Shown: piece by piece, positions 6,298 through 13,963 of the stretch
How positions within the stretch are numbered: position 1 is the first letter of the stretch
Layout: every line of letters begins with the position of its first letter
NCBI GenBank assembly: GCA_018971905.1
Contig: JAGWZS010000021.1
Span: 1-13,966, forward strand
Length of the DNA: 13,966 bases
Direction: 5' to 3'
DNA from: Rhodospirillales bacterium
GTDB taxonomy: Bacteria > Pseudomonadota > Alphaproteobacteria > Acetobacterales > Acetobacteraceae
Translations under genes and position numbers: made by a program
The notes under the pieces: generated by a model
The model's input: the letters and a program-made list of their open reading frames with translations, nothing else
Databases searched by the model: none
Told to the model about the DNA's origin: nothing

Positions 6298-7320
6298 TTA
6301 AAAAGCTGGAGGCGGCTGCGAACCTGTCAGCCGGCATTGCATCTCAAACGAAAAGAGATGTTCCAGAGGCACTTCCGTATTGCCCGCTGCCCGCTGCGCG
6401 GGAAATTTCATCAGCTTCCCGCCGATGCGCTCCAACATACGGTTGGACAGCGCAAACCGCGCGGCCAGGCGCTGCCGTGTGGCCAAACACAACCCAAAGC
6501 CGCCTTCTTTTGCTCGCACCGCGGCAGACAAAACTTCAGCTAGCTGCCAATCCGTCAGTTGCCGACCAATCCGGGCTTCGTAAAATTCCTGCATTGCCGT
6601 GGCGAGATCCCGCGCCGCATTGATGCGCTCACCCTCCTCCAACGTTGGCAAGCGTAAATCGGGTGCCACAAGACTCAGGAAATCAACAACCGTGGAGCCA
6701 CCCTGAAGCTGATGGTAATTGCGTAAAACCAATGTGCCGTTTTTCCACCGCGCCAGTTTTGCCCCCAGCCGGGCGTAATCGAACTGAAACTCCCAGTCGC
6801 GCAATTTTAACGCGCCGGTTTCGCAAACCGTTTCCACAAGGCTTGCCGCATCTTGCGCCAGCCCGTTTCGTGTAAGCTGTAAAAACAAGGATTGAACATA
6901 CGAGCATTGCTCACGCAGATAGATAACAAGCACCACCCGGTGCCCCCGCAGTCTTGGATGATGGGCGAGCCTGTCCAGCAGGTCTGGCCGCCGCAATATC
7001 GATTCAAAATCTTCACTGGAAATGATTGCGTTGCCGCCATGCGCGGCAATTTCCTCCGCTGCATCATCCAGCGTGCCGTAGGTGCTATGGAACCGCCAGT
7101 CGCGTGCCAACTGCCACGCAATATTATGCTGTGCCGGGGCATCGCCAGGGCAGCCGGCGGCGGGGTAGAGAATGCCATGCGCGCCTAAGGACTCACGATT
7201 TTGAGCAAGGCTTTTCTGCAACGCCGTGGTTCCGGTTTTATGCAGCCCGGCATGGATGAACAGCACTGGCCGTGCGTCCGGCCGCGCAAACAACCGCCAG
7301 CCCTTGGCAATGTCGTGCAT
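6298..7320 (-). CDS. Sulfotransferase family protein (third gene of operon)
   Basis: A 340-residue PAPS-dependent sulfotransferase-like protein. The 5'-phosphosulfate-binding loop is HAGLHKTGTT (23-32), the form found in bacterial and Golgi-type carbohydrate sulfotransferases. The 3'-phosphate-binding strand-helix is YLREQCSYVQS (134-144), with R136 and S144 spaced as in the family. SSEDF (101-105) is the usual acidic segment between them. No signal peptide or membrane helix is visible, so it should act in the cytoplasm on a nucleotide- or lipid-linked glycan or a protein. I chose the ATG at 7320 because AGGGGG lies 4 bases before it and the P-loop then falls near residue 25. A longer frame to 7440 would run into the upstream gene. 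It starts 8 bases after the TPR-glycosyltransferase stop, so the two are co-transcribed. The acceptor is unknown. Confidence 0.85.
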   Translation of the reverse strand: MHDIAKGWRLFARPDARPVLFIHAGLHKTGTTALQKSLAQNRESLGAHGILYPAAGCPGDAPAQHNIAWQLARDWRFHSTYGTLDDAAEEIAAHGGNAIISSEDFESILRRPDLLDRLAHHPRLRGHRVVLVIYLREQCSYVQSLFLQLTRNGLAQDAASLVETVCETGALKLRDWEFQFDYARLGAKLARWKNGTLVLRNYHQLQGGSTVVDFLSLVAPDLRLPTLEEGERINAARDLATAMQEFYEARIGRQLTDWQLAEVLSAAVRAKEGGFGLCLATRQRLAARFALSNRMLERIGGKLMKFPAQRAAGNTEVPLEHLFSFEMQCRLTGSQPPPAF

Positions 7321-7328
7321 GTTGCCCC

Positions 7329-8702
7329 CTATAAATCCGCCGCCACGCGCTGGATTACATCCTCCCACTGATAGGGTACGCTCTGGCGGTAAAGCCGCAG
7401 AGAAGGATACCACGGCGTATCTTCCCGGTGCAGCAGCCACCGCCAGTCTGGCGCGTAGGGCAGCACAATAGAGGTGGGCACATTGCTTGCCCCAGCCACA
7501 TGCGCAACCGAAGTGTCGATCGTCACCAGCCGGTCCACATGCTGTAAAATCGCCATCGTATCAAGAAAATCCTCGATCTCCGGCCCCAGATTCACCAGCG
7601 GTGCGTGGCCATAATAACCGCCCGCCTGCGCGATCTGCTCTCCCTTCTGCACGGTGAGCACAATCACATCGTCCCGCGCAAAAATCGGCGCGAATTGCGA
7701 CAGCTTCAGGCTGCGTTTCTTGTCATTCTTATGGGTTGGCCGCCCGGCCCATACCAGGGCAATACGTTTTTTGCCTTTCGGTATTAGCCGGTCCAGCCGT
7801 TCGCCCCATTGCGCCGCCAGCGCGGGCTTTGGCGCAAGATACCCCGCGGGCGGAATGGTCTCGATGGTTGCACCCGCCAGGCGCGGCAAACCGGAAAGGG
7901 GAATATAAGCCTCATACCCGGCTGCATCGTCCCAGCGGGTGACGATTTTGCCGATGCCGGGAAGCTGGCTGAGCAAAGGCAGCAGCTCTGCCGAGCACGC
8001 CACAACCGGCTGCGGCGCCAGCATCGCCGCCCAGGGAATGAACCGCGCGAACTGAATACAATCGCCAAAGCCCTGGTCGCCTATGATCAGCAGCTTTCCA
8101 GGCTCCATCGTCTGGCCTTCCCATTGCGGCTTTTCGGTTTGGGGCAGCATCCCCTCAGCCTGTTTCAGCTTGAAGCGCCATTCGTAGCTTTCCCAGCCTG
8201 CCCGCAGCCTGCCCGCCAGCAGCAGCGCCTCGGCTTTCTCAAAATGCGCCTCGGCGAAATCCGGGTCGAGCGCGATCGCCTGTTCGGCCACGCGCACGGC
8301 ATCGTCCAGCTCCAGTCGCTCGTAATGGATCAGCGCCACGTTGAAATGAGAGCGGGAATCACCCGGCGCCAGCTCAATGGCCCGCCGGCCCGCGCGCAGC
8401 GCGTCCTCCAGCCGCCCGGCGCCGCGGTAAACTTCGCATATGTTACGCGGATAGAGCGCAACCTCCGGGGAGATCGCCTGGGATTTTTCCATGCGCTCGA
8501 TCGCCTCCGCCACCCGCCCGCTGCGGTAGGAGATGATGCCCGCAAGCTGCAAGATATGTGGATGCTCCGGCATTGCCGCCAGCATCCGCGTGGCAAGGTC
8601 GTCCGCCTCTTCCAGCTTGCTTGCCTGCTCCAGCCTGGCGAGCTTGTCCAGCGCTTCGGCCAGCGGCATCGCTACCTTGCCAGGCTGCGCGGCGCCGCTC
8701 AT
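7329..8702 (-). CDS. TPR-repeat glycosyltransferase-like protein (GT-B fold)
   Basis: A 457-residue fusion. Residues about 14-160 form roughly four TPR repeats (for example GDSRSHFNVALIHYERLELD), ending in the family linker GWESYEWRF (169-177). Residues 203-457 resemble the C-terminal half of GT9/GT41-like enzymes: GDQGFGDCIQFARF (208-221), LVWAGRPTHKNDKKRS (316-331), TIDTSVAHVAGA (394-405) and PDWRW (418-422). In characterised relatives the TPR part holds the protein substrate and the GT-B part uses a nucleotide sugar; Caulobacter FlmG, a TPR-glycosyltransferase for flagellin, has this architecture. No flagellar gene is present here, so the acceptor is open. The ATG (8702-8700) overlaps the TGA of the preceding sulfotransferase gene as ATGA, giving translational coupling. 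The protein is soluble, with no signal peptide. Confidence 0.85.
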   Translation of the reverse strand: MSGAAQPGKVAMPLAEALDKLARLEQASKLEEADDLATRMLAAMPEHPHILQLAGIISYRSGRVAEAIERMEKSQAISPEVALYPRNICEVYRGAGRLEDALRAGRRAIELAPGDSRSHFNVALIHYERLELDDAVRVAEQAIALDPDFAEAHFEKAEALLLAGRLRAGWESYEWRFKLKQAEGMLPQTEKPQWEGQTMEPGKLLIIGDQGFGDCIQFARFIPWAAMLAPQPVVACSAELLPLLSQLPGIGKIVTRWDDAAGYEAYIPLSGLPRLAGATIETIPPAGYLAPKPALAAQWGERLDRLIPKGKKRIALVWAGRPTHKNDKKRSLKLSQFAPIFARDDVIVLTVQKGEQIAQAGGYYGHAPLVNLGPEIEDFLDTMAILQHVDRLVTIDTSVAHVAGASNVPTSIVLPYAPDWRWLLHREDTPWYPSLRLYRQSVPYQWEDVIQRVAADL

Positions 8703-10513
8703 GCTCCCTGCTCCTCATAGCCAAGTTCGCGCACCCAGGGGTCCAGAATTGGCGCGACCTCGGAAAAAAGATTTGGCAGCGCGGCGCGATAGGGTTTGAA
8801 CCGCCAGGCCGCGCGGCCATGCACAGCCTCCCGCCCAGCGAAATGCGCTGGCAAGGGCTCGGCCACCGGCGCGGCGTTGGCGGCAAAATCCGGCGGCAAT
8901 TGCGCCTTCACGCCAATGAAATCCAGCACCCGCCGCACCACAGCCACCGGATCCGCCACCAGATCCTCATACCGCACCGGCAGATAGCGCAAGGTCAACT
9001 GCCCGCGGTAATGCCGGATCATCTCCGCCTGCAACGTGAAATACCGTGCCAGCCCCGGCAGCCCAGCCTGTGCGTTGCCTTCGAGTTTGCGATCCTGTGC
9101 AATATTGGAAAGCACGAGATCATAAGGATGCCGCAGGACGTGAATGACCGGCGCCTCCGGATAAAGCAGCTTGATGAGCCCGAGGTGCCAGACATTGCTG
9201 GCCGCGCGGTCGGTGATGAAGCGCACGCCCGGCCGGGCCAGCCCCATGGCATGGCGCGAACTTTCATACATGTCCCGCAATCTCTCCAGCGCGTGTTCCG
9301 CCTCGCCCACCAGCATCTGGTCCAGGCACTCAGGGTATTCACCCCCCAGCAATCCGGCCGCCGCCTGTGTTAGCGCTGCAACGGGGGCTGCCTCATCACC
9401 GGGGGCAAAGCCGGGTATCTGCGCCAGCAACTGCTCCAGCAGGCTGCTGCCCGCACGAGGAAACCCCAGCAGGACTACCGGCGTGAAACCCCCAGTCTGG
9501 GCACGTGGCAGGGGCCGCACGCGGTCTCCGGTGAAATAAGCCTTGAACTGCTCCACCTGGGCACGCAGGGCCTCCGGCTGATAAACCAGCCCGGTCCGCT
9601 CGCGCTGCATAGTGCGCGCGGTGGCAATGGCACTGATCGCCTCCTGCATCTGGCCAAGCTGCATGAAGGCCCGACCGCGCGCCAGCAGCTCCGGTGGCAT
9701 CTGGCTTTCCGGCGGCCCAAGCTGCTCCAGCGCCTCGCGCGGGCGCTGGCAGGCAAGGTGCGCCATAATTTTTAGCAGCCGCAGCATCCGGTCCTGCGGC
9801 CAGCGGGCCAGCGCCTCATCCAGCATGGCATCCGCGCGGGCGCGCTCGCCTTTGGTGAAGACAACCTGCGCCAGCCCGCCCGTGCCGCGCAGATTGTCCG
9901 GCCGCAGCGCCAGTGCCTTGGCGTAAAGCGCCTCCGCCTCGGAAAGCCTGCCTTGCAGCTTGAGGTTCCAGGCGAGATTACCAAGCACCATGCCATCTTC
10001 GGCGCCCAGCAGCGCCAATGCCCGGCGGTAATGGCGCTCGCCCGCCAGCACCGCGCCGGTTTCGGTGAACACAACACCCAGAACATGCTGCGCCTGCGCC
10101 GCCTTCGGCGCCGCTTTCACCGCCTCGGCGGCGAAGGGCAGAGCCTCAGCATGGCGCCCCTGTGCCACGAGATATTGCGCGTACTGCCCATTTGCCAGTG
10201 CCCGCAGCGCCGGAGGCCCCGGCAGCCGGGCAAGCCGCGCGCCCAACGCATCCGCCGCTTTTGTACGCTTCTGGGCATTGCGGATTTCAAACAAAACCCT
10301 CAATGCTGCGCGCTGGTTTGGCACCGCATCCAGAATTTTCAGCGCCAGCGCTTCGGCTTCGCTATATTTCTTTTCGTTGAAAAACTTCGTTGCCTCGGCG
10401 GCCTTATCATCCAGCAGGGCGGCGGCCTCCTGGCTTGGCCATAGCGTCATATCCGCAGCGCAGCACAACGCCTGCCTCAACCCGCTGCCGCAAGGGCAAA
10501 ATTCATCCTTCAT
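8699..10513 (-). CDS. SEC-C / TPR / sulfotransferase fusion protein (first gene of operon)
   Basis: A 604-residue three-part protein. Residues 5-18 hold CPCGSGLRQALCC, a SEC-C zinc motif (C6, C8, C17, C18) with the third and fourth ligands adjacent; SEC-C usually binds zinc and helps contact partners such as SecB. Residues about 35-325 are alpha-helical TPR repeats (for example NLKLQGRLSEAEALYAKAL). The C-terminal part is a sulfotransferase of the TPR-linked, tyrosylprotein-sulfotransferase-like kind: GFPRAGSSLLEQLL (350-363) is the 5'-phosphosulfate loop, and RHPYDLVLS (461-469) the 3'-phosphate site with R461 and S469. The ending RFKPYRAALPNLFSEVAPIL is typical of the family. I chose the ATG at 10513, giving SEC-C at the very N-terminus; a TTG at 10528 with AGGG upstream would add five residues. 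The acceptor is likely a protein or glycan presented by the TPR part, which is inference. Confidence 0.85.
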   Translation of the reverse strand: MKDEFCPCGSGLRQALCCAADMTLWPSQEAAALLDDKAAEATKFFNEKKYSEAEALALKILDAVPNQRAALRVLFEIRNAQKRTKAADALGARLARLPGPPALRALANGQYAQYLVAQGRHAEALPFAAEAVKAAPKAAQAQHVLGVVFTETGAVLAGERHYRRALALLGAEDGMVLGNLAWNLKLQGRLSEAEALYAKALALRPDNLRGTGGLAQVVFTKGERARADAMLDEALARWPQDRMLRLLKIMAHLACQRPREALEQLGPPESQMPPELLARGRAFMQLGQMQEAISAIATARTMQRERTGLVYQPEALRAQVEQFKAYFTGDRVRPLPRAQTGGFTPVVLLGFPRAGSSLLEQLLAQIPGFAPGDEAAPVAALTQAAAGLLGGEYPECLDQMLVGEAEHALERLRDMYESSRHAMGLARPGVRFITDRAASNVWHLGLIKLLYPEAPVIHVLRHPYDLVLSNIAQDRKLEGNAQAGLPGLARYFTLQAEMIRHYRGQLTLRYLPVRYEDLVADPVAVVRRVLDFIGVKAQLPPDFAANAAPVAEPLPAHFAGREAVHGRAAWRFKPYRAALPNLFSEVAPILDPWVRELGYEEQGA

Positions 10514-10546
10514 TTCCCCGCCGTTCAACCCGCTTGCCCTGTTGAT

Positions 10547-10582
10547 ATGCTAGCATTCTACAGGCTTTGCCCGGTGCGGCAA
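10547..10582 (-). promoter_or_regulatory. Candidate promoter and dyad of the sulfotransferase operon
   Basis: On the minus strand TTGCCG (10582-10577) and TAGAAT (10560-10555) are 16 bases apart, placing the transcription start near 10548 and leaving a leader of about 35 bases. A perfect 10-base palindrome ATGCTAGCAT (10547-10556) overlaps the end of the -10 box and the start site, where a repressor could act. The -35 box lies within the hairpin at 10573-10588. Confidence 0.4.
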
Positions 10583-10616
10583 CGCACCCGCCGCCGCCGC
10601 AAAAGCGGCATTTTTT
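10573..10616 (+). terminator. Tandem hairpins with T-run upstream of mbfA
   Basis: On the plus strand GGTGCG (10573-10578), GNRA-type loop GCAA and CGCACC (10583-10588) form a 6-bp hairpin. Seven bases later GCCGC (10596-10600), loop AAAA and GCGGC (10605-10609) form a second, followed by ATTTTTT (10610-10616). The second has the shape of an intrinsic terminator in the plus direction, although its 5-bp stem is short. No plus-strand gene ends here, since the sulfotransferase operon runs the other way. It may stop antisense transcripts coming out of that operon before they enter mbfA, or end a short unseen RNA. Confidence 0.5.
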
Positions 10617-10630
10617 GGCTACCCTTGCAA

Positions 10631-10658
10631 TCGTCATTCATTCTTAATCCCTTATAAT
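10631..10658 (+). promoter_or_regulatory. Candidate promoter of mbfA
   Basis: A perfect TATAAT (10653-10658) lies 16 bases after TCGTCA (10631-10636), a four-of-six -35 match. Transcription would start near 10665, about 50 bases before the mbfA start. In other alphaproteobacteria mbfA is repressed by Irr in low iron, but I could not find a convincing Irr (ICE) dyad here. Confidence 0.5.
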
Positions 10659-10714
10659 CCTTGACGTGAGGCAGATGGCGCGTCAGATGAACGGCTCTAA
10701 CCGGAGTGTCCTCA

Positions 10715-11671
10715 ATGCGCGATTTTTCCGAGCTCTCTGAGCGTGAAATTTTGGCCTTCGCCATCGGCAATGAGGAAGAAGACGGCCGCATCTATCTCGA
10801 TATCGCCGAACGCCTGCGGGACGATTACCCGGGAACCGCCAAGATTTTCGTGGAAATGGCGGAAGAAGAGAACGAGCACCGGCGCGAATTGCTGGAACTC
10901 TACCGGGAGAAATTCGGGGAGCATATTCCGCTGATCCGCCGGCAAGACGTGCGCGGCTTCATCACCCGCCCTTCGGTCTGGCAATTTCCCAAGCCCAACA
11001 TCAACGACGTCCGTAAACTGGCGGAAAGCATGGAGCAGGAAACCCAGCGCTTTTACCGCAATGCCGCGGCACGGGCCACGGATGTTTCCATCCGCAAACT
11101 GCTGGGCGATCTGGCACAGGCGGAAGCCGCGCACGAACACAAGGCGGACACGCTTTCTGAAGAGAACCTGCCTGCCGATGTACGCTCAGCCGAAGACCAG
11201 CACGCCCGCCAGCAGTTCATGCTGCAATATATCCAGCCCGGCCTGGTTGGGCTGATGGATGGTTCCGTCTCCACCCTCGCTCCCATTTTCGCCGCCGCCT
11301 TTTCCACTCACGACACATTCGCTGCCTTTCTGGTGGGGGCCGCCGCATCGCTGGGAGCAGGCATTTCAATGGGCTTCGCCGAGGCGCTGTCGGACGACGG
11401 CTCCCTCACCGGACGTGGCACGCCTTATGTGCGCGGCATCGTGACGGGCTTGATGACCACACTGGGGGGGCTTGGCCATACGCTGCCCTTCCTCATCCCC
11501 AGCCTGCATCTGGCGCTCATCGTCGCCATCATCGTTGTTACGGTGGAACTGGCGGCAATCTCCTGGATCCGCTGGCGCTTCATGGACACCTCCCCCATCC
11601 GCGCCACGTTGCAGGTGGCGCTGGGCGGCGTGCTGGTGTTTGCAACCGGTGTGCTGATCGGCGCGGGTTAG
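10715..11671 (+). CDS. mbfA: Ferritin-like/VIT1 membrane iron exporter MbfA
   Basis: A 318-residue fusion of an erythrin/ferritin-like domain with a VIT1/CCC1 membrane domain. MbfA proteins export Fe2+ across the inner membrane and protect against iron and peroxide stress (shown in Agrobacterium and Bradyrhizobium). The diiron ligands are in place: E20/E21, E52-x-x-H55, E107/E109 and E137-x-x-H140. From residue about 168 the VIT1 part begins with [19 protein letters not shown]. It continues with [20 protein letters not shown] and three further hydrophobic segments (about 241-262, 264-285 and 299-318). The length is that of the family (about 320). The ATG at 10715 has GGAG (10703-10706) 8 bases upstream, and the GTG at 10706 would overlap that site. 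It faces the sulfotransferase operon divergently. Its TAG stop overlaps the tenA stop on the other strand by 4 bases. Confidence 0.92.
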   Translation: MRDFSELSEREILAFAIGNEEEDGRIYLDIAERLRDDYPGTAKIFVEMAEEENEHRRELLELYREKFGEHIPLIRRQDVRGFITRPSVWQFPKPNINDVRKLAESMEQETQRFYRNAAARATDVSIRKLLGDLAQAEAAHEHKADTLSEENLPADVRSAEDQHARQQFMLQYIQPGLVGLMDGSVSTLAPIFAAAFSTHDTFAAFLVGAAASLGAGISMGFAEALSDDGSLTGRGTPYVRGIVTGLMTTLGGLGHTLPFLIPSLHLALIVAIIVVTVELAAISWIRWRFMDTSPIRATLQVALGGVLVFATGVLIGAG

Positions 11672-12327
11672 GCTTGCAACGCCCAGCCGGTATTCCAGAA
11701 GGCGGCTTCAAGCCTCGTTGCCTGGATGAAGATGGCTTGCAGCCGGGGTAGCCTCGCCTTGCCCCCCAGCACGGCACCCACCCGGTCGATCATCGCCAAT
11801 GAAGCCTTCACCGATTCAGCATACTCCTGGCCGGTATAAGTCTTGATCCAGTCAATATATGGATTGGCCGGGTCGGCCTTTGCCGCCGCCCAGGCGCCGA
11901 TTTCAGCATAGCCCGCGATGCAGGGCGCCAGAGCCGCCAGCAGGTCCAGCGCATCGCCGGTGCAGCCCACGTCAAGAACGTAGCGCGTATAGCCCGTCAT
12001 CTCCAACGCGGGAGGTGCGGCACGCATCTGCGCCTCGCTTATCCCCCAGCCGGCGCAATAGGCCACATGCAGGGGCATCTCGGTCTCGATGAGCGCCTTC
12101 GCAGCTTCCAGTGCTGCCTGAATATCCGGCAATTCCTCCAGCTTGTAGGCCAGCAGCGCATAGGCGCGGGCATATTGAACCAGGAAAAGATAATCCTGGA
12201 TCAGGAAATTCCGGAACGCCTCGGGCTTCAACGAGCTATCCGCCAGCGCCTCCACGAAGGGGTGGCGCACATATTCATGCCATGCCGCACCCGCACCTTC
12301 GCGCAGGCGCTCAAACAAAACAGCCAT
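11668..12327 (-). CDS. tenA: TenA family aminopyrimidine aminohydrolase (thiaminase II)
   Basis: A 219-residue, all-helical TenA protein. TenA enzymes hydrolyse aminopyrimidines from degraded thiamine to the hydroxymethylpyrimidine used again for vitamin B1; some also cleave thiamine. Active-site residues of B. subtilis TenA have counterparts: D45 (in [16 protein letters not shown]), the nucleophile C136 with Y140 (in [12 protein letters not shown]), Y164 and E207 (in ATRLEAAFW). The length is normal. It starts 4 bases after the stop of the XRE-cupin regulator gene and has only a poor ribosome site, so translation is probably coupled to it. No thiamine biosynthesis gene or THI-box riboswitch is seen nearby, so control probably comes from that regulator. 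The stop codon overlaps the convergent mbfA stop, leaving no room for a terminator between them. Confidence 0.9.
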   Translation of the reverse strand: MAVLFERLREGAGAAWHEYVRHPFVEALADSSLKPEAFRNFLIQDYLFLVQYARAYALLAYKLEELPDIQAALEAAKALIETEMPLHVAYCAGWGISEAQMRAAPPALEMTGYTRYVLDVGCTGDALDLLAALAPCIAGYAEIGAWAAAKADPANPYIDWIKTYTGQEYAESVKASLAMIDRVGAVLGGKARLPRLQAIFIQATRLEAAFWNTGWALQA

Positions 12328-12331
12328 GAAC

Positions 12332-13045
12332 TCAGCTTGGCTCGCGCGCGTAGGTGATGATGGAAAGATAGGTCATTGGTTTCACCAGCAGCTTCTCCGG
12401 CCCGTGCGGGGCGGCGGAATCGAACAGCAACGCATCGCCAGGGGTGAGATGGTAGGACTGATCGCCATGGCGATACAAAACCTCGCCGGTGAGCATGTAG
12501 ATAAACTCCGTTCCCTCATGCTGAAAGGCGGGATAGGCAACAGCTTCCTTGCTAAGCGTGATGAGATAAGGCTCCACCACCACATTGCCGCCCAGCGCAT
12601 GCCCCAGCAGCGAATATTGGTGCCCGGCCTTCGTACCCCGCCGCTCGATGACAACGCCAGTGCCGGATTTCACGTAGGAACAGTCGCGCTTTTCCTCGAA
12701 AGTGGAGAAGAAGGTGGTGATCGGCACGTTGAGTGCGCCCGCCAGCGCCTGCAACGAAGCAAGTGATGGTGAAATCTGCCCGTTTTCGATTTTGGAGAGC
12801 ATACCACCGGAAAGCCCGGCAGCGGCCGCGAGCTCTGACACGGTAATGCCCACGCGCCGGCGCAATTGCCGCACCTGCACGCCAATGGCCTGTTCCAGCG
12901 TGAGGTCTGAAACCGCGGCGGCATTGCTGCCGGTGCTATAGGCTTCCGCAATATTCACTGGCAGGCCAGCCTGCTCCAGCGCATTGGGCAAAGGCGCTTT
13001 AATAATCCTTGGCTTCTTAGCGTCCAGCTTGGCCTGGTTGCGCAT
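12332..13045 (-). CDS. XRE-family transcriptional regulator with cupin sensor domain
   Basis: A 237-residue regulator with an extra N-terminal segment (1-50). It then has an XRE helix-turn-helix (about 54-113; ELAAAAGLSGGMLSKIENGQ holds the recognition helix) and a cupin_2 barrel (about 155-232). In the cupin H176, E180 and G187 (in QHEGTEFIYMLTGEV) and H214 (in DSAAPHG) match the usual metal or ligand positions. Relatives such as PuuR and SutR sense small metabolites through the cupin. It lies directly upstream of tenA with a 4-base gap, so it likely controls tenA and itself. The ATG at 13045 has AGGAGG 11 bases upstream, rather far, and CGGA closer. A 6-10-6 dyad lies 20-41 bases before the start. 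The ligand is unknown; a thiamine breakdown product is a guess from the neighbour. Confidence 0.85.
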   Translation of the reverse strand: MRNQAKLDAKKPRIIKAPLPNALEQAGLPVNIAEAYSTGSNAAAVSDLTLEQAIGVQVRQLRRRVGITVSELAAAAGLSGGMLSKIENGQISPSLASLQALAGALNVPITTFFSTFEEKRDCSYVKSGTGVVIERRGTKAGHQYSLLGHALGGNVVVEPYLITLSKEAVAYPAFQHEGTEFIYMLTGEVLYRHGDQSYHLTPGDALLFDSAAPHGPEKLLVKPMTYLSIITYAREPS

Positions 13046-13064
13046 GTTCCGACCATCCTCCTGC

Positions 13065-13086
13065 TGTTCGTCTTATGATGCGAACA
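13065..13086. promoter_or_regulatory. Dyad, operator candidate for the XRE-cupin/tenA operon
   Basis: TGTTCG (13065-13070) and CGAACA (13081-13086) are exact inverted copies 10 bases apart, so the half-site centres are about 16 bases apart. The site lies in the 60-base gap between folD and the regulator, 20-41 bases before the regulator start, where an autoregulator would bind. No good promoter boxes can be picked out in this gap. Confidence 0.45.
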
Positions 13087-13105
13087 TTTAAAAGGCCAGC
13101 ATTGT

Positions 13106-13963
13106 TTACGTGCGGTGCTCCAGGCGCTTGGCAGCGTTAAGCGTGTTGCGCAGCAGGCAGGCGATGGTCATAGGCCCCACCCCGCCCGGCACCGGGGTAA
13201 TGGCCCCAGCCACCTGCTCAGCCTCCTGATAAGCCACATCGCCCACCAGCCTGGTTTTGCCGCCCTCGGCAGGCACGCGGTTGATACCGACATCAATGAC
13301 CGTGGCACCCGGCTTTATCCAATCGCCTTTCACCACCTCTGGCTTGCCAACCGCCGCCACCAGAATATCCGCCGTGCGGCAAAGCTCTGGCAAATTGCGG
13401 GTTCGGGAATGCGCCATCGTGACGGTACAGTTTTTCTGCAGCAACAGCTGTGCGATTGGTTTACCGACAAGGTTAGAGCGCCCGATGACCACGGCGTTCA
13501 GCCCGGTCATGTCCGGCAATGTATCCTCCAGCAGCAGGATACAACCCAGCGGCGTGCAAGGCACCAGCCCCGGCAGCCCGGCGGCCAGGCGGCCCGCATT
13601 CACCACGGTTAGCCCGTCAACATCTTTCTCCGGCGAAATGGCGGCGATCACCTCATCCGCGTTCAGGTGGCCGGGCAAAGGTAATTGCACCAGAATGCCA
13701 TGCACCGCCGGGTCGGCATTCAACTGCCGCACCAGGGCCAGCAGGTCGGTTTGCAGGGTGTCCGCTGGCAGCTTGTGCTCGAAGGAGGCCATGCCCGCCT
13801 CAACCGTCTGTTTTGCCTTGTTGGCGACATAGACCCTGGACGCCGGGTCATCCCCCACCAGCACCACGGCAAGGCCCGGCCTATAAGGCAGTGCGGCCAC
13901 CTCCGCCGCGATGGCGGTACGAAGACTGGCCGCGAAGGCCTTACCGTCGATGATTTCAGCCAA
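13106..13963 (-). CDS. folD: Bifunctional methylenetetrahydrofolate dehydrogenase/cyclohydrolase FolD
   Basis: FolD interconverts 5,10-methylene-, methenyl- and 10-formyl-tetrahydrofolate with NADP+, feeding purine synthesis and Met-tRNA formylation in the cytoplasm. Over 285 residues it shows the catalytic Y45 and K49 (in [11 protein letters not shown]), Q93 (in [10 protein letters not shown]) and D116 (in KDVDG). The NADP-binding loop is [11 protein letters not shown] (159-169), and the closing motif is [11 protein letters not shown] (256-266). The frame begins with TTG at 13963, giving LAEIIDGK, which aligns with the usual FolD N-terminus. The frame stays open to the window edge, so an ATG just outside is equally possible. 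It is 60 bases upstream of the XRE-cupin gene on the same strand. No terminator is visible in that gap, so some read-through into the regulator is possible. Confidence 0.95.
   Translation of the reverse strand: MAEIIDGKAFAASLRTAIAAEVAALPYRPGLAVVLVGDDPASRVYVANKAKQTVEAGMASFEHKLPADTLQTDLLALVRQLNADPAVHGILVQLPLPGHLNADEVIAAISPEKDVDGLTVVNAGRLAAGLPGLVPCTPLGCILLLEDTLPDMTGLNAVVIGRSNLVGKPIAQLLLQKNCTVTMAHSRTRNLPELCRTADILVAAVGKPEVVKGDWIKPGATVIDVGINRVPAEGGKTRLVGDVAYQEAEQVAGAITPVPGGVGPMTIACLLRNTLNAAKRLEHRT

Noticed and set aside
7321..7440. 40-residue extension of the third-operon sulfotransferase
   Set aside because: It overlaps the end of the TPR-glycosyltransferase gene; the ATG at 7320 has AGGGGG in front and puts the P-loop in its usual place.
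7809..8720. 303-codon plus-strand frame opposite the TPR-glycosyltransferase
   Set aside because: Shadow of the real gene: composition is Arg/Gln/Leu-rich and no motif is visible.
10617..10714. Irr (ICE), RirA or Fur box upstream of mbfA
   Set aside because: Expected from relatives, but no dyad resembling TTTAGAA-TTCTAAA or a Fur-type repeat can be seen; ATTCTTAATC is not symmetric.
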